A stretch of DNA of 64,000 nucleotides from Monoplex corrugatus (taxonomy: Eukaryota; Mollusca; Gastropoda; Littorinimorpha; Ranellidae). Positions 36,196 to 47,862 of this stretch are shown here, one piece after another (position 1 is the stretch's first letter; every line of letters starts with the position of its first letter). A model generated the notes under the pieces. It had not been told where the DNA came from, ran no database searches, and saw only the letters and a program-made list of their open reading frames with translations. Made by a program: the position numbers and the translations under genes. Location: assembly GCA_030674185.1 (NCBI GenBank), contig CM060315.1, forward strand, positions 88,508,415-88,572,414. The letters run 5' to 3'.

Positions 36196-36690
36196 AAAGC
36201 CCAGCCGACTGTATAGAGCCATATCAAGGCTATAACTGCTTCAAAACATATAAAACTTTGACAGGAAAAAGACAAGAAAAGTAAGTACGCATATCCATGC
36301 ATTCGTGCACACAATCTACGGACATGCCCCTAGTGTTGACCACTCCATCCAATTTATCGCACAGGGGATTTAAAAAATACACCTGAATACAAATTTAAGC
36401 ATACCCCAGGACACCAAAACATATATAAAATCGGGCATAAAATTGCTTCTGCATATCTCACCTCCCTAGAACCAAAAATGCACTTAATACATGTACCTTA
36501 TTATCATGCTAAGAAAAAGTATATAAGACTTCACTGAACACACACAGATGAATGGACCAGCGAGGCAGAAAATGATGGGAAGAAATGACAGAAAGCAAAG
36601 GAACAAGGCAAAGAGAAAGAGAGTGACAGAAAAGAGAAATTTTCTAGCACAGAAGGTGGGGATACTATTTACACTGAAAGAGCACCCGGC
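36196..36690 (-). repeat. R1 dispersed repeat, near full length
   Basis: It starts at AGCCCAGCCGACTGTATAGA, preceded by a TTGTTGTTATTGTTG tract, and ends near 'actgaaagagcacccgg'. Same orientation as the other R1 copies. Confidence 0.8.
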
Positions 36691-36863
36691 AACACGTTGA
36701 ATACAATACAGAAATCACGGAATAGCTGTATCAAGAACAGCACTTGGCTGCCTTGTGAAATGCACTAATATTCATCATCATAAAAGCACTTAAAACACCT
36801 AACTGTCTCAGCTGGCACATAGGATAAGACACTACTAATTAATCCACCTGCGAGTTTAAAACG

Positions 36864-37121
36864 TCAAGAAATGTCCAAAATGTCAAAGAGAGTAGAAAAA
36901 AAACCCTCTTGTACTTTAGCCTGGTTTTCAAACATTATTCCAAAATGGACACCTGGCATACCCTGCAAATCTATATCAAAGAGACTGCCAGCATCCAAGC
37001 AAATAGGAATCAGAACAGAACTATCTTGTTTTGTTATATCAAACACATGTTCTGATTCTATGCTTGTGTACTTCTGAGACCCAGCATCTCCTTCTTGTTG
37101 TTGTTCTTCTTCTTCTTCCAC
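36864..37121 (-). CDS. Hypothetical coding segment, 85 codons, unrecognised
   Basis: The minus-strand open frame begins with a Glu/Gln-rich run (EEEEEQQQEGD) and continues with a globular-looking sequence (DITKQDSSVLIPICLDAGSL, FDIDLQGMPGVHFGIMFENQ), ending with LFDILDIS and a stop. Composition and mixed polarity look more protein-like than the surrounding frames, and it is not a recognised repeat. An AG acceptor-like site (ACTCTAG) lies just above, but no partner exon was found. It may be a terminal exon, a pseudo-exon or chance. Confidence 0.22.
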   Translation of the reverse strand: MEEEEEQQQEGDAGSQKYTSIESEHVFDITKQDSSVLIPICLDAGSLFDIDLQGMPGVHFGIMFENQAKVQEGFFSTLFDILDIS

Positions 37122-37124
37122 AGG

Positions 37125-39243
37125 CTAGAGTTTCTGTGAGGCCTTTATATCTGAGATCATTAATTCACACAAACCTACTGACCTAGCGGAGGGTTTTCGC
37201 ATGTATGACCATTCTTTTTCCACCTTAAAGGCAGTCATACTCTGTCTTTTAGGAGCTCTAGAGAGAATTTGCAAGAAATACCGGTGAATGAACTTGGCAA
37301 GCAGAAAGAATCGTGGGGAAAAGAGAGCATGACAGGAACGAGAAACCACTGACTCTATATATATATAAAAGCAGCCCAGAGAAGAGGACTCGAATTTCTG
37401 AATCTGCAATATCCACTGTGGGTTGAGATCAAGCATAGTCTATGTTTTGTTACATCTGTTATGTCAAAATGTATAAATTCATCTTGGTACATCATTTTCT
37501 CTTCAGCTCTTCCACTGGGTGAAACAGAGTGAATGCAGGAACTAGATGCAAGTGATTTCAGTCAGAAAAAAAAAACAAGACTATGACAGAAAATGGTAAA
37601 AACCATGTGAACATGTAACTCCAAAAGTTCCTAATCTAACATGGGATTTGTTTGTAATGTTGTTGTTACGGGATATCAAATTCAGTAATGTGCTGTTCAG
37701 ACAATGCTACTGCTTTAGGTTATTATTGGTCCCATGTTTGTGTGCCCTGGTGTGTGTGTGTGCATGTGTGTGTTCAAGACTGAAAGTGTGTGTGCAAATG
37801 TGTGCATGAGGGACAGGGGAAAAGAGAGAGAAACAGAAATATCGAGCTTCAGCCAGTCAACCAGCATGCTATATAAAGCATGTATGGAAGAACGTAGGGA
37901 ATAACATTACTACAGTTTGCTTCTTCTTGTCAGTTCTGACCATGCATACATGCGTGTGCATATGCATGTGCACATGTACGGACCTCAAGTCAGCAATGAA
38001 ACCAAAGGAACACTAAGCTTTACAGACATTCAAGTATTATGAACATAGTGCAGATCGTACATGCCTTCCTCTAGTAGCAAACATCCAATCACCAGCTCCC
38101 ACCAGCTCCATCCAACACAGCCATATAAACATTCTCCATTTTCCAAATGAAATACAACAATATACCAGACCAAATTTACCAAGACACGAATATGGAAACT
38201 GTTGTTAAGATGTGAAAATAAACATTCTTTTCCATGCTGGTGCGGTCTCAAATTCTGTTATTGGTATATATCCTTCTCAAACGCACACAGCGAGACTGGA
38301 ATTGTAGCCATGAAAATGGATTGTTCCATTTAAACATCTGCTTACAATGTTCTCTTCTTCATGAGACCCAAACCAGGCAAAGATCAACTCATGAACACCA
38401 GACAGATCTTCTGACATATTTTCGTCAACAATCAGGCATAGTCAAATTTTTCAACAGCCACAGACAGTTTCTCTCTCTCTCCACTGATCTGAATCATTTC
38501 TTTTCTACGGTATAATTATTAAAGGTAAAAACATAAAGCTAAAGCAGGAAAAGGGCTGCAGACATATTTCTCCATTTCCAGGACACACTGAAGCAATGCT
38601 GCTGTGGGTTTGTCTTCGGCATGTCTTGTTTCAGCGTCTGCAACAATCCAATGAAACACAGGGAAAGCAAATGTTATCCTAAATGAAAAAAGTTTAATTC
38701 ATCAAACAAAGCTTAACTCACTCGGTACTGACAGTTTTCTTCCCTACTTTTCCCCACTTCCTCAGTATTTGTCTGGGTTTGTAATAAAATTTAAAAAATT
38801 TAAAAGAAAATAAAAAAACAGTCATTTAGAGTTAGGTAAATGAAATTATCAGAACTGATCAAAAGCATCTTGGACTAGTCTGCGACTAAAAACATAAAAC
38901 TTGATTGACCCCTTCAGTGCCAAGTACATTGTTTTGCAAATGTACGTATGGGTAGGGTAACAATTAAAAAAACTCTAGCATGCAAATTATTACATGAAAG
39001 TAATCATAACCCTTTTTTTGAAAGGGAAATGAAAAGACTATTTATGACAGTTTTAATTGTATTTGACACTTTGGTTAGTGAAGAATGGGGTAATAAAATT
39101 GACATAAATACATTTCACACAATTCATTGTTATACATTATAGTTTAGTAATATAAAAAAACTATTCTAAGAAAACATATATATATAAAGTATTGGGGACA
39201 TGTCTCCAAACCCTATGTGGATATAAAAGTACTGAATAGTAAC

Positions 39244-39285
<42 letters not shown>

Positions 39286-41479
39286 TCTCTCTCACTGCCA
39301 TGTCCACCACTTTCTTTTCATTTCCTCCCAAATGACAGAAACACTGACAAAAGACAGAAAACTCAACAATTTTGATAACCACATGTTACACTGGACTCTT
39401 GTGTTTGAGCTGGCCATGTAACACAGGATATAAGCCAGCTTCACTGACTAAATGTGATGGCACAATAGCTAACAACTGTAAACAAAACCTCCATCTCCTT
39501 ATCACTCTCTGCCATCCCTCACCCCGTTACTCAATATGTGCTGTGACGAAATGATGAAATAGCTAAAACCTTTGGCAACAGGCTGTCTTTCTCACAGCAC
39601 TTGGCCCAGTCGAAGCATCCATTGTCAGCCATTGTGGAAGAAAGGTCAACATCTCTGAGGGGGCAGTAACAAACGCTGCAGTGCAGTGACCATTGCAAAG
39701 TGTGACTGGCTGCTGACCTCATGCATAATTCATGCAGACGGACAGAGCTTTCTGATTCATGTGAACTGGGATTCCCCAGCTTAAAAATGGAGGTAGGAAA
39801 AATCTTGATGTGCTGTGAACTTACATGTATGTCGTTGGCAAATGAGATACACATTATCATAATGTATATATATACATCCGTGGCTCTGAAGAGCTTAACG
39901 AAAACTGGATGTTCTGGGTTAGGCAAAAAATATCCATATTTTCAGTTCTGAAATAAAGTACTTACTTTTTCTTACTGAAGCCCAAAAACCACAGTATGCT
40001 GGGAAAGGTCTTTGTGTACACAAAATAACCAAAGAAATGTCTGAACCTCAATTTGGATATTGTACACATAAAAAACATGGTATTATGTGCATATATTCAT
40101 AACAAGACCAGGTAATCAAACACACTAAAAAGGAAGAAGTCAAAATCAAATGTGTAAATCTGTCTTTGTCATATTACTGTCTTAATTAGCATTAGCATTA
40201 TCATTGGGCTGTCATTACTGTTATTAATTAGCATTACATTATCATTGGGTTATCATTCCTGCTGTTATTGTTATCATGATCAGGTCTAGGCTCATAGGGT
40301 TTTTAGTCAATAATGACAACATGTATCTTGTTTTAATTTTATTTTCATTCATTCACTATTTATCTTGCATATATAATAACAAATAATAAAGGAATAAAAG
40401 CAGACATCCAAAGCCTAAAGGCCTGGACTTGTCCTCTGATCTCTTCTGCTACAGTGAAATCATGGGGGCGTGGCTTTCTGTGGGCGTGTGCAACCAAGGT
40501 GCTCCAGCAAAAGGCAGCACAGCAGGAGAGACACAGAAGTTCTGACGACAGTCATGGAGCATAACATCGATGAAAACTTCTTCTGTCATGTACATGGTAC
40601 TTTGGATTTGTTTTCCTATCTGAACTGTGCCACAACCATGATGTTTGTGTTCGTCACACTCCCAGTCCCTTGAAACAGCGATGACCACAGGTGGTGTTCA
40701 GAATCAGCCGACTGATCACTCCCCGCACTAGAAAATCATCACTGTCATCTTCAACTGTCTCTTGAATGTCAAAAATCTACAATCTGTAGTATTTTCAGTA
40801 CTTCAGCAGTGGTAAAAAGCTTCTGTCATCGACTTCTTTTCGAGTGTCAGGACTATGCAGTTCTAGTGAATGATGCCATCTTTGTCCAAGTGAGGTCAAT
40901 GGGTGGGGTCAAACAAAACAAGGTCCCACATACAGTCAAATAAAATCTGTGGTGATTGGCTGCTTTGGCTAGTGGAAAGGCCAATGAAGCTGTTTGTAAC
41001 TAAAAAAGTCTTGTAAACATACTGGTGGGACTCCAAAAATTCGAAATAGGCCAAATCCCCTATAGGGGACGTCCAGACAGACAGAATTAAAAAAGCTGAT
41101 GCACATATAACAATCAATCTGAAACATTTGTAAACCTAAATGATATATTTGTCAAAACCTACATGATATTTTTGTCGACCTAAATGAAATATTAGTCAAG
41201 CTAAACCTCTGAATAATTCCCTCATTGTTTTATCTTTTCGCAGAAAAACCTCCCAACCATGATCTCATTACAATCAGTTATCTGCAGAAAAAAGAAGCAC
41301 TGATTTGTAATATAAAATGAACAGTTACAATTCATTCACAATCCATGCATCATTCAGAAAGTCAAGAACATTTCTAATCTTTCAGACTCATACATACCTT
41401 GTGACTAAGTACCTTCACTGTTCCCCTCTAACAGCTTAACTGATAACAATAAAAGTGATTCAGCACATTTGCAACAGTC
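37125..41479. other. Low-density stretch, no gene recognised
   Basis: Simple repeats only: (GT)-rich at 37740-37800, (CA)n at 39248-39285 and an AT-rich microsatellite at 39175-39187. A TTAACTCACTCGGTACTG segment at about 38711 resembles the ends of snail-type dispersed repeats but has no partner end. Open frames are short and unsupported. Host exons could be hidden here but were not seen. Confidence 0.45.
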
Positions 41480-41612
41480 AAGTGGGCAAGATGATAAAAT
41501 TTTCAGTCAAAAAGGTTGGGTTCGAGCCTGCCTGTATATCCGCTGCCTATTGGGTAAAGGGTGGAGAATTCTATGATCTCCAAGGTCAAGATGTACGCAG
41601 ACATGTTAGCAC
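41480..41612 (+). repeat. T1 SINE head (5' part of a nested locus)
   Basis: The plus-strand tRNA-like head has the B box GGGTTCGAGCC near 41520, then 'gggtaaagggtggagaattc' and 'agacatgttagcac'. It is interrupted at its TTAA by a foldback MITE; the SINE body continues at 41806. Confidence 0.7.
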
Positions 41613-41805
41613 TTAACCCTTTTGACTCACACATCCTATCCACCAACTACTAAACTTAACCCTTTGTCTCCCTCACCCTATCCACCAGCTTCTGGCAGGA
41701 AACTGGTGGATAGAGTGGGGGAGTCAAAGGGTTAGGTTTCTGCTTTGCTAGCATGGTTGACAAGGCAGGGTTCTGGTGGACAGAGTGCGGTAGTCAAAAG
41801 GTTAA
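41613..41805. mobile_element. Foldback piggyBac-like MITE (family M) inserted in a SINE
   Basis: TTAA at 41613-41616 and 41802-41805 flank a 193 bp palindromic element. Its inner arms are 'ctccctcaccctatccaccag' and 'ctggtggatagagtgggggag', and its right spacer is 'tctgctttgctagcatggttgac'. Removing it and one TTAA restores a continuous T1 SINE (...gttagcac / TTAA / acccc ttcc...), which is direct evidence of insertion. Confidence 0.88.
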
Positions 41806-43153
41806 ACCCCTTCCAAGTGTATACACCCTGCAGAACATCAAATATGTACGTTACAGATCTGTAAGACAGGTCAGTGTCCAGCAGAACATCAAATATGTAC
41901 GTGACAGATCTGTAAGACAGGTCAGTGTCCAGCAGAACATCAAATATGTACGTCACAATCTGTAAGACAGGTCAGTGTCCAGCAGAACATCAAATATATA
42001 CGTCACAATCTGTAAGACAGGTCAGTGTCCAGCAGAACATCAAATATGTACGTGACAGATCTGTAAGACAGGTCAGTGTCCAGCAGAACATCAAATATGT
42101 ACGTCACAATCTGTAAGACAGGTCAGTGTCCAGCAGAACATCAAATATATACGTCACAATCTGTAAGACAGGTCAGTGTCCAGCAGAACATCAAATATAT
42201 ACGTCACAATCTGTAAGACAGGTCAGTGTCCAGCAGAACATCAAATATATACGTCACAATCTGTAAGACAGGTCAGTGTCCAGCAGAACATCAAATATGT
42301 ACGTCACAATCTGTAAGACAGGTCAGTGTCCAGCAGAACATCAAATATGTACGTCACAATCTGTAAGACAGGTCAGTGTCCAGCAGAACATCAAATATAT
42401 ACGTCACAATCTGTAAGACAGGTCAGTGTCCAGCAGAACATCAAATATATACGTCACAATCTGTAAGACAGGTCAGTGTCCAGCAGAACATCAAATATGT
42501 ACGTCACAATCTGTAAGACAGGTCAGTGTCCAGCAGAACATCAAATATGTACGTCACAATCTGTAAGACAGGTCAGTGTCCAGCAGAACATCAAATATGT
42601 ACGTCACAGATCTGTAAGACAGGTCAGTGTCCAGCAGAACATCAAATATGTACGTCACAATCTGTAAGACAGGTCAGTGTCCAGCAGAACATCAAATATA
42701 TACGTCACAATCTGTAAGACAGGTCAGTGTCCAGCAGAACATCAAATATGTACGTCACAATCTGTAAGACAGGTCAGTGTCCAGCAGAACATTAAATATA
42801 TACGTCACAATCTGTAAGACAGGTCAGTGTCCAGCAGAACATCAAATATGTACGTCACAATCTGTAAGACAGGTCAGTGTCCAGCAGAACATCAAATATG
42901 TACGTCACAATCTGTAAGACAGGTCAGTGTCCAGCAGAACATCAAATATGTACGTCACAGATCTGTAAGACAGGTCAGTGTCCAGCAGAACATCAAATAT
43001 ATACGTCACAATCTGTAAGACAGGTCAGTGTCCAGCAGAACATCAAATATGTACGTCACAGATCTGTAAGACAGGTCAGTGTCCAGCAGAACATCAAATA
43101 TGTACGTCACAATCTGTAAGACAGGTCAGTGTCCAGCAGAACATTAAATATGT
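41806..43153. repeat. 50-bp satellite, about 26 units, expanded from the T1 SINE body
   Basis: The unit is ATCTGTAAGACAGGTCAGTG, TCCAGCAGAACATCAAATAT, GTACGTCACA. Some units are 51 bp (extra G), and T/A variants occur at GTACG/ATACG. The array starts from the SINE body ('gtgtatacaccctgcagaacatc') and continues on the far side of a LINE insertion at 47176-47265. Higher-order patterning of the GTACG and ATACG variants suggests recent expansion. It encodes nothing credible. Confidence 0.95.
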
Positions 43154-43159
43154 ACGTTA

Positions 43160-43499
43160 ATAATAATAATAATATATTTTATTTATATAGCGCAAAATCT
43201 TGACAAAATCAAATCTAAGCGCTGAGCGTATACATGCATACATACCTACATACATATGAGCGTATACATGTATACATACATGCTTACATACTTACATACA
43301 TAAATCTAAGCTGAGCGTATACATGCATACATACATACATACATAAATCTAAGCGTATACATACATACATACATACATACATACATACGTACGCACATGC
43401 ATACATAATAATTACAATATTTATATAGCGCAAATCTCGACAAAATCAAATCCAAGCGCCGAAAAGACACACACGCACACACGCACGCACGCACGCACA

Positions 43500-43532
<33 letters not shown>

Positions 43533-44863
43533 CATGGCCACAAATGGGGAGAAAAGAATAAAAGCAATAAAAGCAAGAATAAAACCAATGGAAAACCACA
43601 GAGAGCACATCATATACAATTATATATTAAAACAAAGTGATTCCCCTCCGAGCGGAGACAGGCTGCAGAGGGGGGTTGAGTGAGGTTAGGATTTTATGCA
43701 GAGGAGAAAAGGTGAGTTTTGAGAGCGGACTTGAAGGAGGCAAAAGTAGGTTGCTGATGGACTGAGAGAGGAAGTTTGTTCCAGGAGAGTGGACCAGAAA
43801 CAGAGAAGGCTCGTGGACCATAGGTATTGAGCTTAGTGCGTGGAAAGCGAAAAGTCAGAGGATCGGAGGCAGAGCGGAGGGTACGTGAGGGAACATAGAT
43901 CTCAAGTAGGCTTGACAGGTAATCGGGGGCTGCGTTATTGAGGCTTTTGTAGCACATGGTGTCTAGTTTGTACTGTATGCGCTTTGATACAGGGAGCCAG
44001 TGAAGTTGTGCCAGGAGAGGAGATATGTGGTCAGCTTTTTTCTTTTTGAGTACAAGGCGTACAGCATTGTTTTGAATGCGCTGTAGGATGTGAATGGTGG
44101 AGGCAGGAAGACCAGACAGGAGTGAATTGCAATAGTCAATGCGAGACATTATGAAGGAGAGAACGAGTTTTGCAGTTGTTTCGACAGAGAGATACTTCCT
44201 GATCAGGCTTATACGATGGAGATGATAGTAGCAAGATCTGGCAGTTTGAGAAACAAAGTTGTTCATGGACAGGGTAGAGTCTCCACCATTCACATCCTAC
44301 AGCGCATTCAAAACAATGCTGTACGCCTTGTACTCAAAAAGAAAAAAGCTGACCACATATCTCCTCTCCTGGCACAACTTCACTGGCTCCCTGTATCAAA
44401 GCGCATACAGTACAAACTAGACACCATGTGCTACAAAAGCCTCAATAACGCAGCCCCCGATTACCTGTCAAGCCTACTTGAGATCTATCTTCCCTCACGT
44501 ACCCTCCGCTCTGCCTCCGATCCTCTGACTTTTCGCTTTCCACGCACTAAGCTCAATACCTATGGTCCACGAGCCTTCTCTGTTTCTGGTCCACTCTCCT
44601 GGAACAAACTTCCTCTCTCAGTCCGTCAGCAACCTACTTTTGTCTCCTTCAAGTCCGCTCTCAAAACTCACCTTTTCTCCTCCGCATAAAATCCTAACCT
44701 CACTCAACCCCCCCCCCCCCCCCCCCCCCATCTGCAGCCTGTCTCCGCTCGGAGGGAATCACATGGTTATAATATATAATTGTATATGCTATGCTCTCTA
44801 TAATTTTCCATTGGTTTTATTCTTGCTTTTATTGCTTTTATTCTTTCTCCCCATTTATAGCCA

Positions 44864-44927
<64 letters not shown>

Positions 44928-47175
44928 TGCGTGTGTGTGCGTGCGTGCGTGCGTGCTTGCGTGTGTGTCTGCTTCAGCGCTTAGATTTGATTTTATCAAG
45001 ATTTTGCGCTATATAAATATTGTAATTATTATTATTATTATAGACACCAAGGTTTTTAGCTGAATCAGAAATTGGGACTGATGTGTTACATAATGGGAGA
45101 GAAAGAGGAGGCAGCTGGGAAAGTTTCTGACGGGTGCCAATGAGGATAGCTTCTGTCTTGTCGTCATTAAGCTGAAGTCTATTGTGTGTCATCCAGTTCT
45201 TAATGTCCGAGTAACACTCAGTGGTGCGAGTCAACAGGCGCTGTATATTATCAGGTGAGTCACTATCTTGAAGTTGGGTGTCATCAGCATAGAAGTGGTG
45301 TTTTATAGAGTGGGAGTTGATGATGGTGGACAGGGGGGAGGTATAAAGAGTGAAAAGAACAGGGCCAAGGACAGATCCTTGTGGAACACCACAGGTCAGG
45401 TATGCAGGTTGAGAGTAAGTGCCATTGATGAGAACAGTTTGTTTTCTGTTTGATAAATACGAAGTGAAAAAGGAGAGAGCAATGTCAGAGATGCCAAAAG
45501 TATGATGAAGTCTAGAAAGGAGAATACCATGGTCAATGGTATCGAAAGCTGCAGACAGATCAAGGAGTGTGAGGAGAGAGACTTTGCCAGTATCAGTTGC
45601 AAGGAGGAGATTGTTGAGAATGTGTAGTAGGGCAGTTTCAGTGCTATGGCACTGGCGGTAGGCTGACTGGAAAGGATTGAGGAGATTGTTGGCAGACAGG
45701 TGAGAGTTCAGCTGGTTGAGGACGACTTTTTCAAGGAGTTTTGACAAGAAAGAGAGATTAGAGATAGGCCTGTAATTTTTCAGTTCATTTGGGTCTAAAT
45801 TGTGTTTCTTGAGGAGAGGGTGAACAATAGCAGACTTGAAAGAATCTGGGACAGTTCCAGTTTGAAAAGAAGTGTTGATGATGTCAGTGATGAATGGGAG
45901 GAGAGTAGGGAGACAATCGGAGTAGAGAGAACCTGGAAGAGGATCCAGTTCGCAGGTTTTAAACGACATGGATCTGATTGTGTTGAAAATTTCTTCTTGT
46001 GAGACTGGGGTAAAAGTAGTGAGAGGTGTGCCAGAGAAGGAAGGGTCAGGTGGGCATGGTTGACAGGGTGTCCTGTCAAGCCTGTCACGAAGAGTTTGTA
46101 TTTTGGTGGTGAAATACTTAGAGAATACAGATGGGAGTTCTTCATTTGTATGTTTTGTTGGGAGAGGTAAGTCTTTTCGTGTGCCAAGGAGATGATTCAT
46201 GGTTGTAAAGAGTTCTTTTGAAGAAGAGGCATTCAGGATTTTGGTTTGGAAATAGCTTGTTTTTGCAGATGCAATGAGGGTGGATACTTTTGTTTTAGAG
46301 GCTTGGAAAAGTTGCCTGTGTACAGTGAGTTTGGATTTGCGCCAGCGGCGCTCTGCTCTGCGGCGGGCACGTTTTGCACAGGCAATCTCATGAGTGAGCC
46401 AGGGGGTAGGGGGGCGGTCAGGTAAAAGACGGGTTGTGGCTGGAGCATGAGTGTCCAGAAGATGGTGGAGAGTAGTATAGAATTCATCGGCAAGGTTATG
46501 TGACTTTTCAGAAAGGAGACGGGAGGCATCAGATGAAAATGTGGAGAGGTCGATAGATTTGAGATTGCGTCGAGTCACTGTGCGCGTGGTACGGGAAGGA
46601 GGAGAAATGTCAAGAGAACAGAGAATTGCAGAGTGGTCAGATGGAAGGGCTGAAGTTAGACGGGTAGAAAGAACTAAGCAGTTGTTAGTAGCTGAATTGT
46701 GGTGATCACGAGAAATGATCCAATCAAGAATGTGACCTTTTTGATGGGTTGGTTCAGAAATGTGTTGAGTCATATTGTGATTGGACAGAGAGTTGATGAT
46801 ATGTCTTGTGTCATAACGGTGAGTGTTGTCATAGTGGACATTGATGTCACCTAGAATGATGAGATTTCCAGGTAAGAGGCAGTAGTGGTCAAGCAGTTGG
46901 TCAAAGTCAGAGAGAAACGTGGATGTGGTGAGTTTGTTGGCAGAGCTAGGTGGAGGTCGATAGACACAGGAGAAGGTGATGGGGTGAGGGGTGGATTGGA
47001 AGGATACTTCAACGTGCTCGAAAGAAGGATGGGAGAAAGGCAGAGACTGCGAGAAAGACAGGCGGGAATGGAGTGAGTCGTTGTAGAGGATGGCGATACC
47101 GCCACCTCGAGATGAGCGATGGAAAGAAGCAAGCCTGTAACCACTCGGAGTGAGGCTAGCATGTATAGGTTCATG
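43160..47175 (-). mobile_element. L2/CR1-like LINE (endonuclease C-half, RT, 3'UTR), 5' truncated and carrying a nested copy
   Basis: The minus strand is open from the truncation at about 47175 through the endonuclease C-terminal half (GGGIAILYND, FSCVYRPP, LGDINVHYDN) into the RT: NYRPISNLSFLSKLLEKVV, FQSAYRQCHSTETALLHIL, LLDLSAAFDTIDH, LTCGVPQGSVLGPVLFTLY, then catalytic HFYADDTQL (near 45270), and LQLNDDKTEAILIG to SAKNLGV at 45043. It resumes at 44281 with DSTLSMNNFVSQ and the C-terminal segment (IDYCNSLLSG, LHWLPVSKRIQYKLD, WNKLPLSV), then a 3'UTR with (CA)n and CATA repeats and a (TAA)n tail at 43160. A 6-bp duplication, ACGTTA, lies at 43154-43159 and 47176-47181. Most of the frame is intact. 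The missing N-terminal endonuclease and the internal insertion make this copy non-functional. Confidence 0.92.
44282..45042 (+). mobile_element. Nested 5'-truncated copy of the same LINE, opposite strand
   Basis: A 761 bp plus-strand copy begins at TCCACCATTCACATCCTACA within the RT C-terminal region. It encodes the end of the ORF (stop near 44687), then poly-C (44708-44729), the 3'UTR with a long (GT)n (44865-44925), the AGCGC...GCGCT stem and an (ATT)n tail. It splits the host LINE between NLGV and DSTLS. Compared with the uninterrupted copy at 57.9 kb, six host bases (AATGCA on the plus strand) are missing and there is no target duplication. Confidence 0.88.
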
Positions 47176-47310
47176 ACGTTACAGATCTGTAAGACAGGTC
47201 AGTGTCCTACAGAACATCAAATATGTACGTTACAGATCTGTAAGACAGGTCAGTGTCCAGCAGCTTTTGGAGACATGAAAACATCCAGTATGCAGACTAT
47301 GCAGCCATAT
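47176..47310 (+). repeat. Remaining satellite units and 3' part of the T1 SINE
   Basis: Two further ~50 bp satellite units are followed by the SINE end ('cagcttttggagacatgaaaacatccag'), matching the T1 body at 36080-36120. This shows that the array at 41806-43153 and this piece were contiguous before the LINE inserted. Confidence 0.8.
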
Positions 47311-47397
47311 ACTGTCTGCACAGTGAGCAAAACAATGTGCAAACATGCACCCGAAGAAAATCTGAACACCGAAAGCAAATTTATTTAATTCAATTTG

Positions 47398-47710
47398 GAG
47401 TCTAAAACAAGTGTGACTGCCTGCACTCAAGCAAACAGGAACCAGAAAAAAAAACAGAAAAAGAATCAGAATGCGTATTTAATACAACCAGACAAGACAA
47501 GTCAGTTTAGTCCTTTTCTCACACTGGACGAAGCAGCAAGGAAGTTTCAGTCTTTTTCTCCTACTTTTTGTATCTGGTGTTTGTTCATTTGTGATCTTCT
47601 GCTTGACAAAGCCAGCTGGCTGAAAATATGCACCTGTCTTGTCTGGTTGTATTAAATACGCATTCTAATTCTTTTTTCCTGTTTTTTTGTGTTCCAATTT
47701 GGAGTCTGTT
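47398..47710. repeat. Foldback element with ~40-70 bp inverted arms
   Basis: The left arm 'agaatcagaatgcgtatttaatacaaccagacaagac' is mirrored by the right arm 'cttgtctggttgtattaaatacgcattctaattc' around a ~120 bp loop, and the flanking 'ggagtctaaaacaag' and 'ccaatttggagtctg' sequences also relate. A related single-arm copy lies at 49100-49250. Confidence 0.7.
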
Positions 47711-47734
47711 TTGAGTTTGTCCCAGAGAGATTCA

Positions 47735-47855
47735 TCCTACTTGGACAATTCCATACGTACTTCACCCAAATCCGCCAACAATTATCAAGCAGACTCCTTG
47801 TGCCTGCACAAAATTCTGCGTGCTGGCAAGGTCTTGAAATGGAGACAGATTTTGC
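47735..47855 (-). repeat. T2 SINE body fragment
   Basis: 'acaattccatacgtacttcacccaaatccgccaac' through 'ctggcaaggtcttgaaatggag', as in the other T2 copies; no tRNA head follows. Confidence 0.6.
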
Positions 47856-47862
47856 ATGATTA

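Noticed and set aside
37125..37436. 103-codon minus-strand frame
   Set aside because: Composition is not protein-like, no splice or family evidence, and it contains an AT microsatellite.
39531..39926. 131-codon minus-strand frame
   Set aside because: No domain, repeat or splice support. It includes AT-rich low-complexity residues and is likely chance.
41806..43153. Regular direct repeats that could be mistaken for a CRISPR array
   Set aside because: Units are contiguous, with no unique spacers. The DNA is eukaryotic, no cas genes occur, and the unit derives from a SINE.
43160..47175. Twin-priming inversion as explanation of the mixed orientation
   Set aside because: Twin priming inverts one part of a single copy. 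Here the RT C-terminus and 3'UTR are present twice in opposite orientation, which requires a second insertion.
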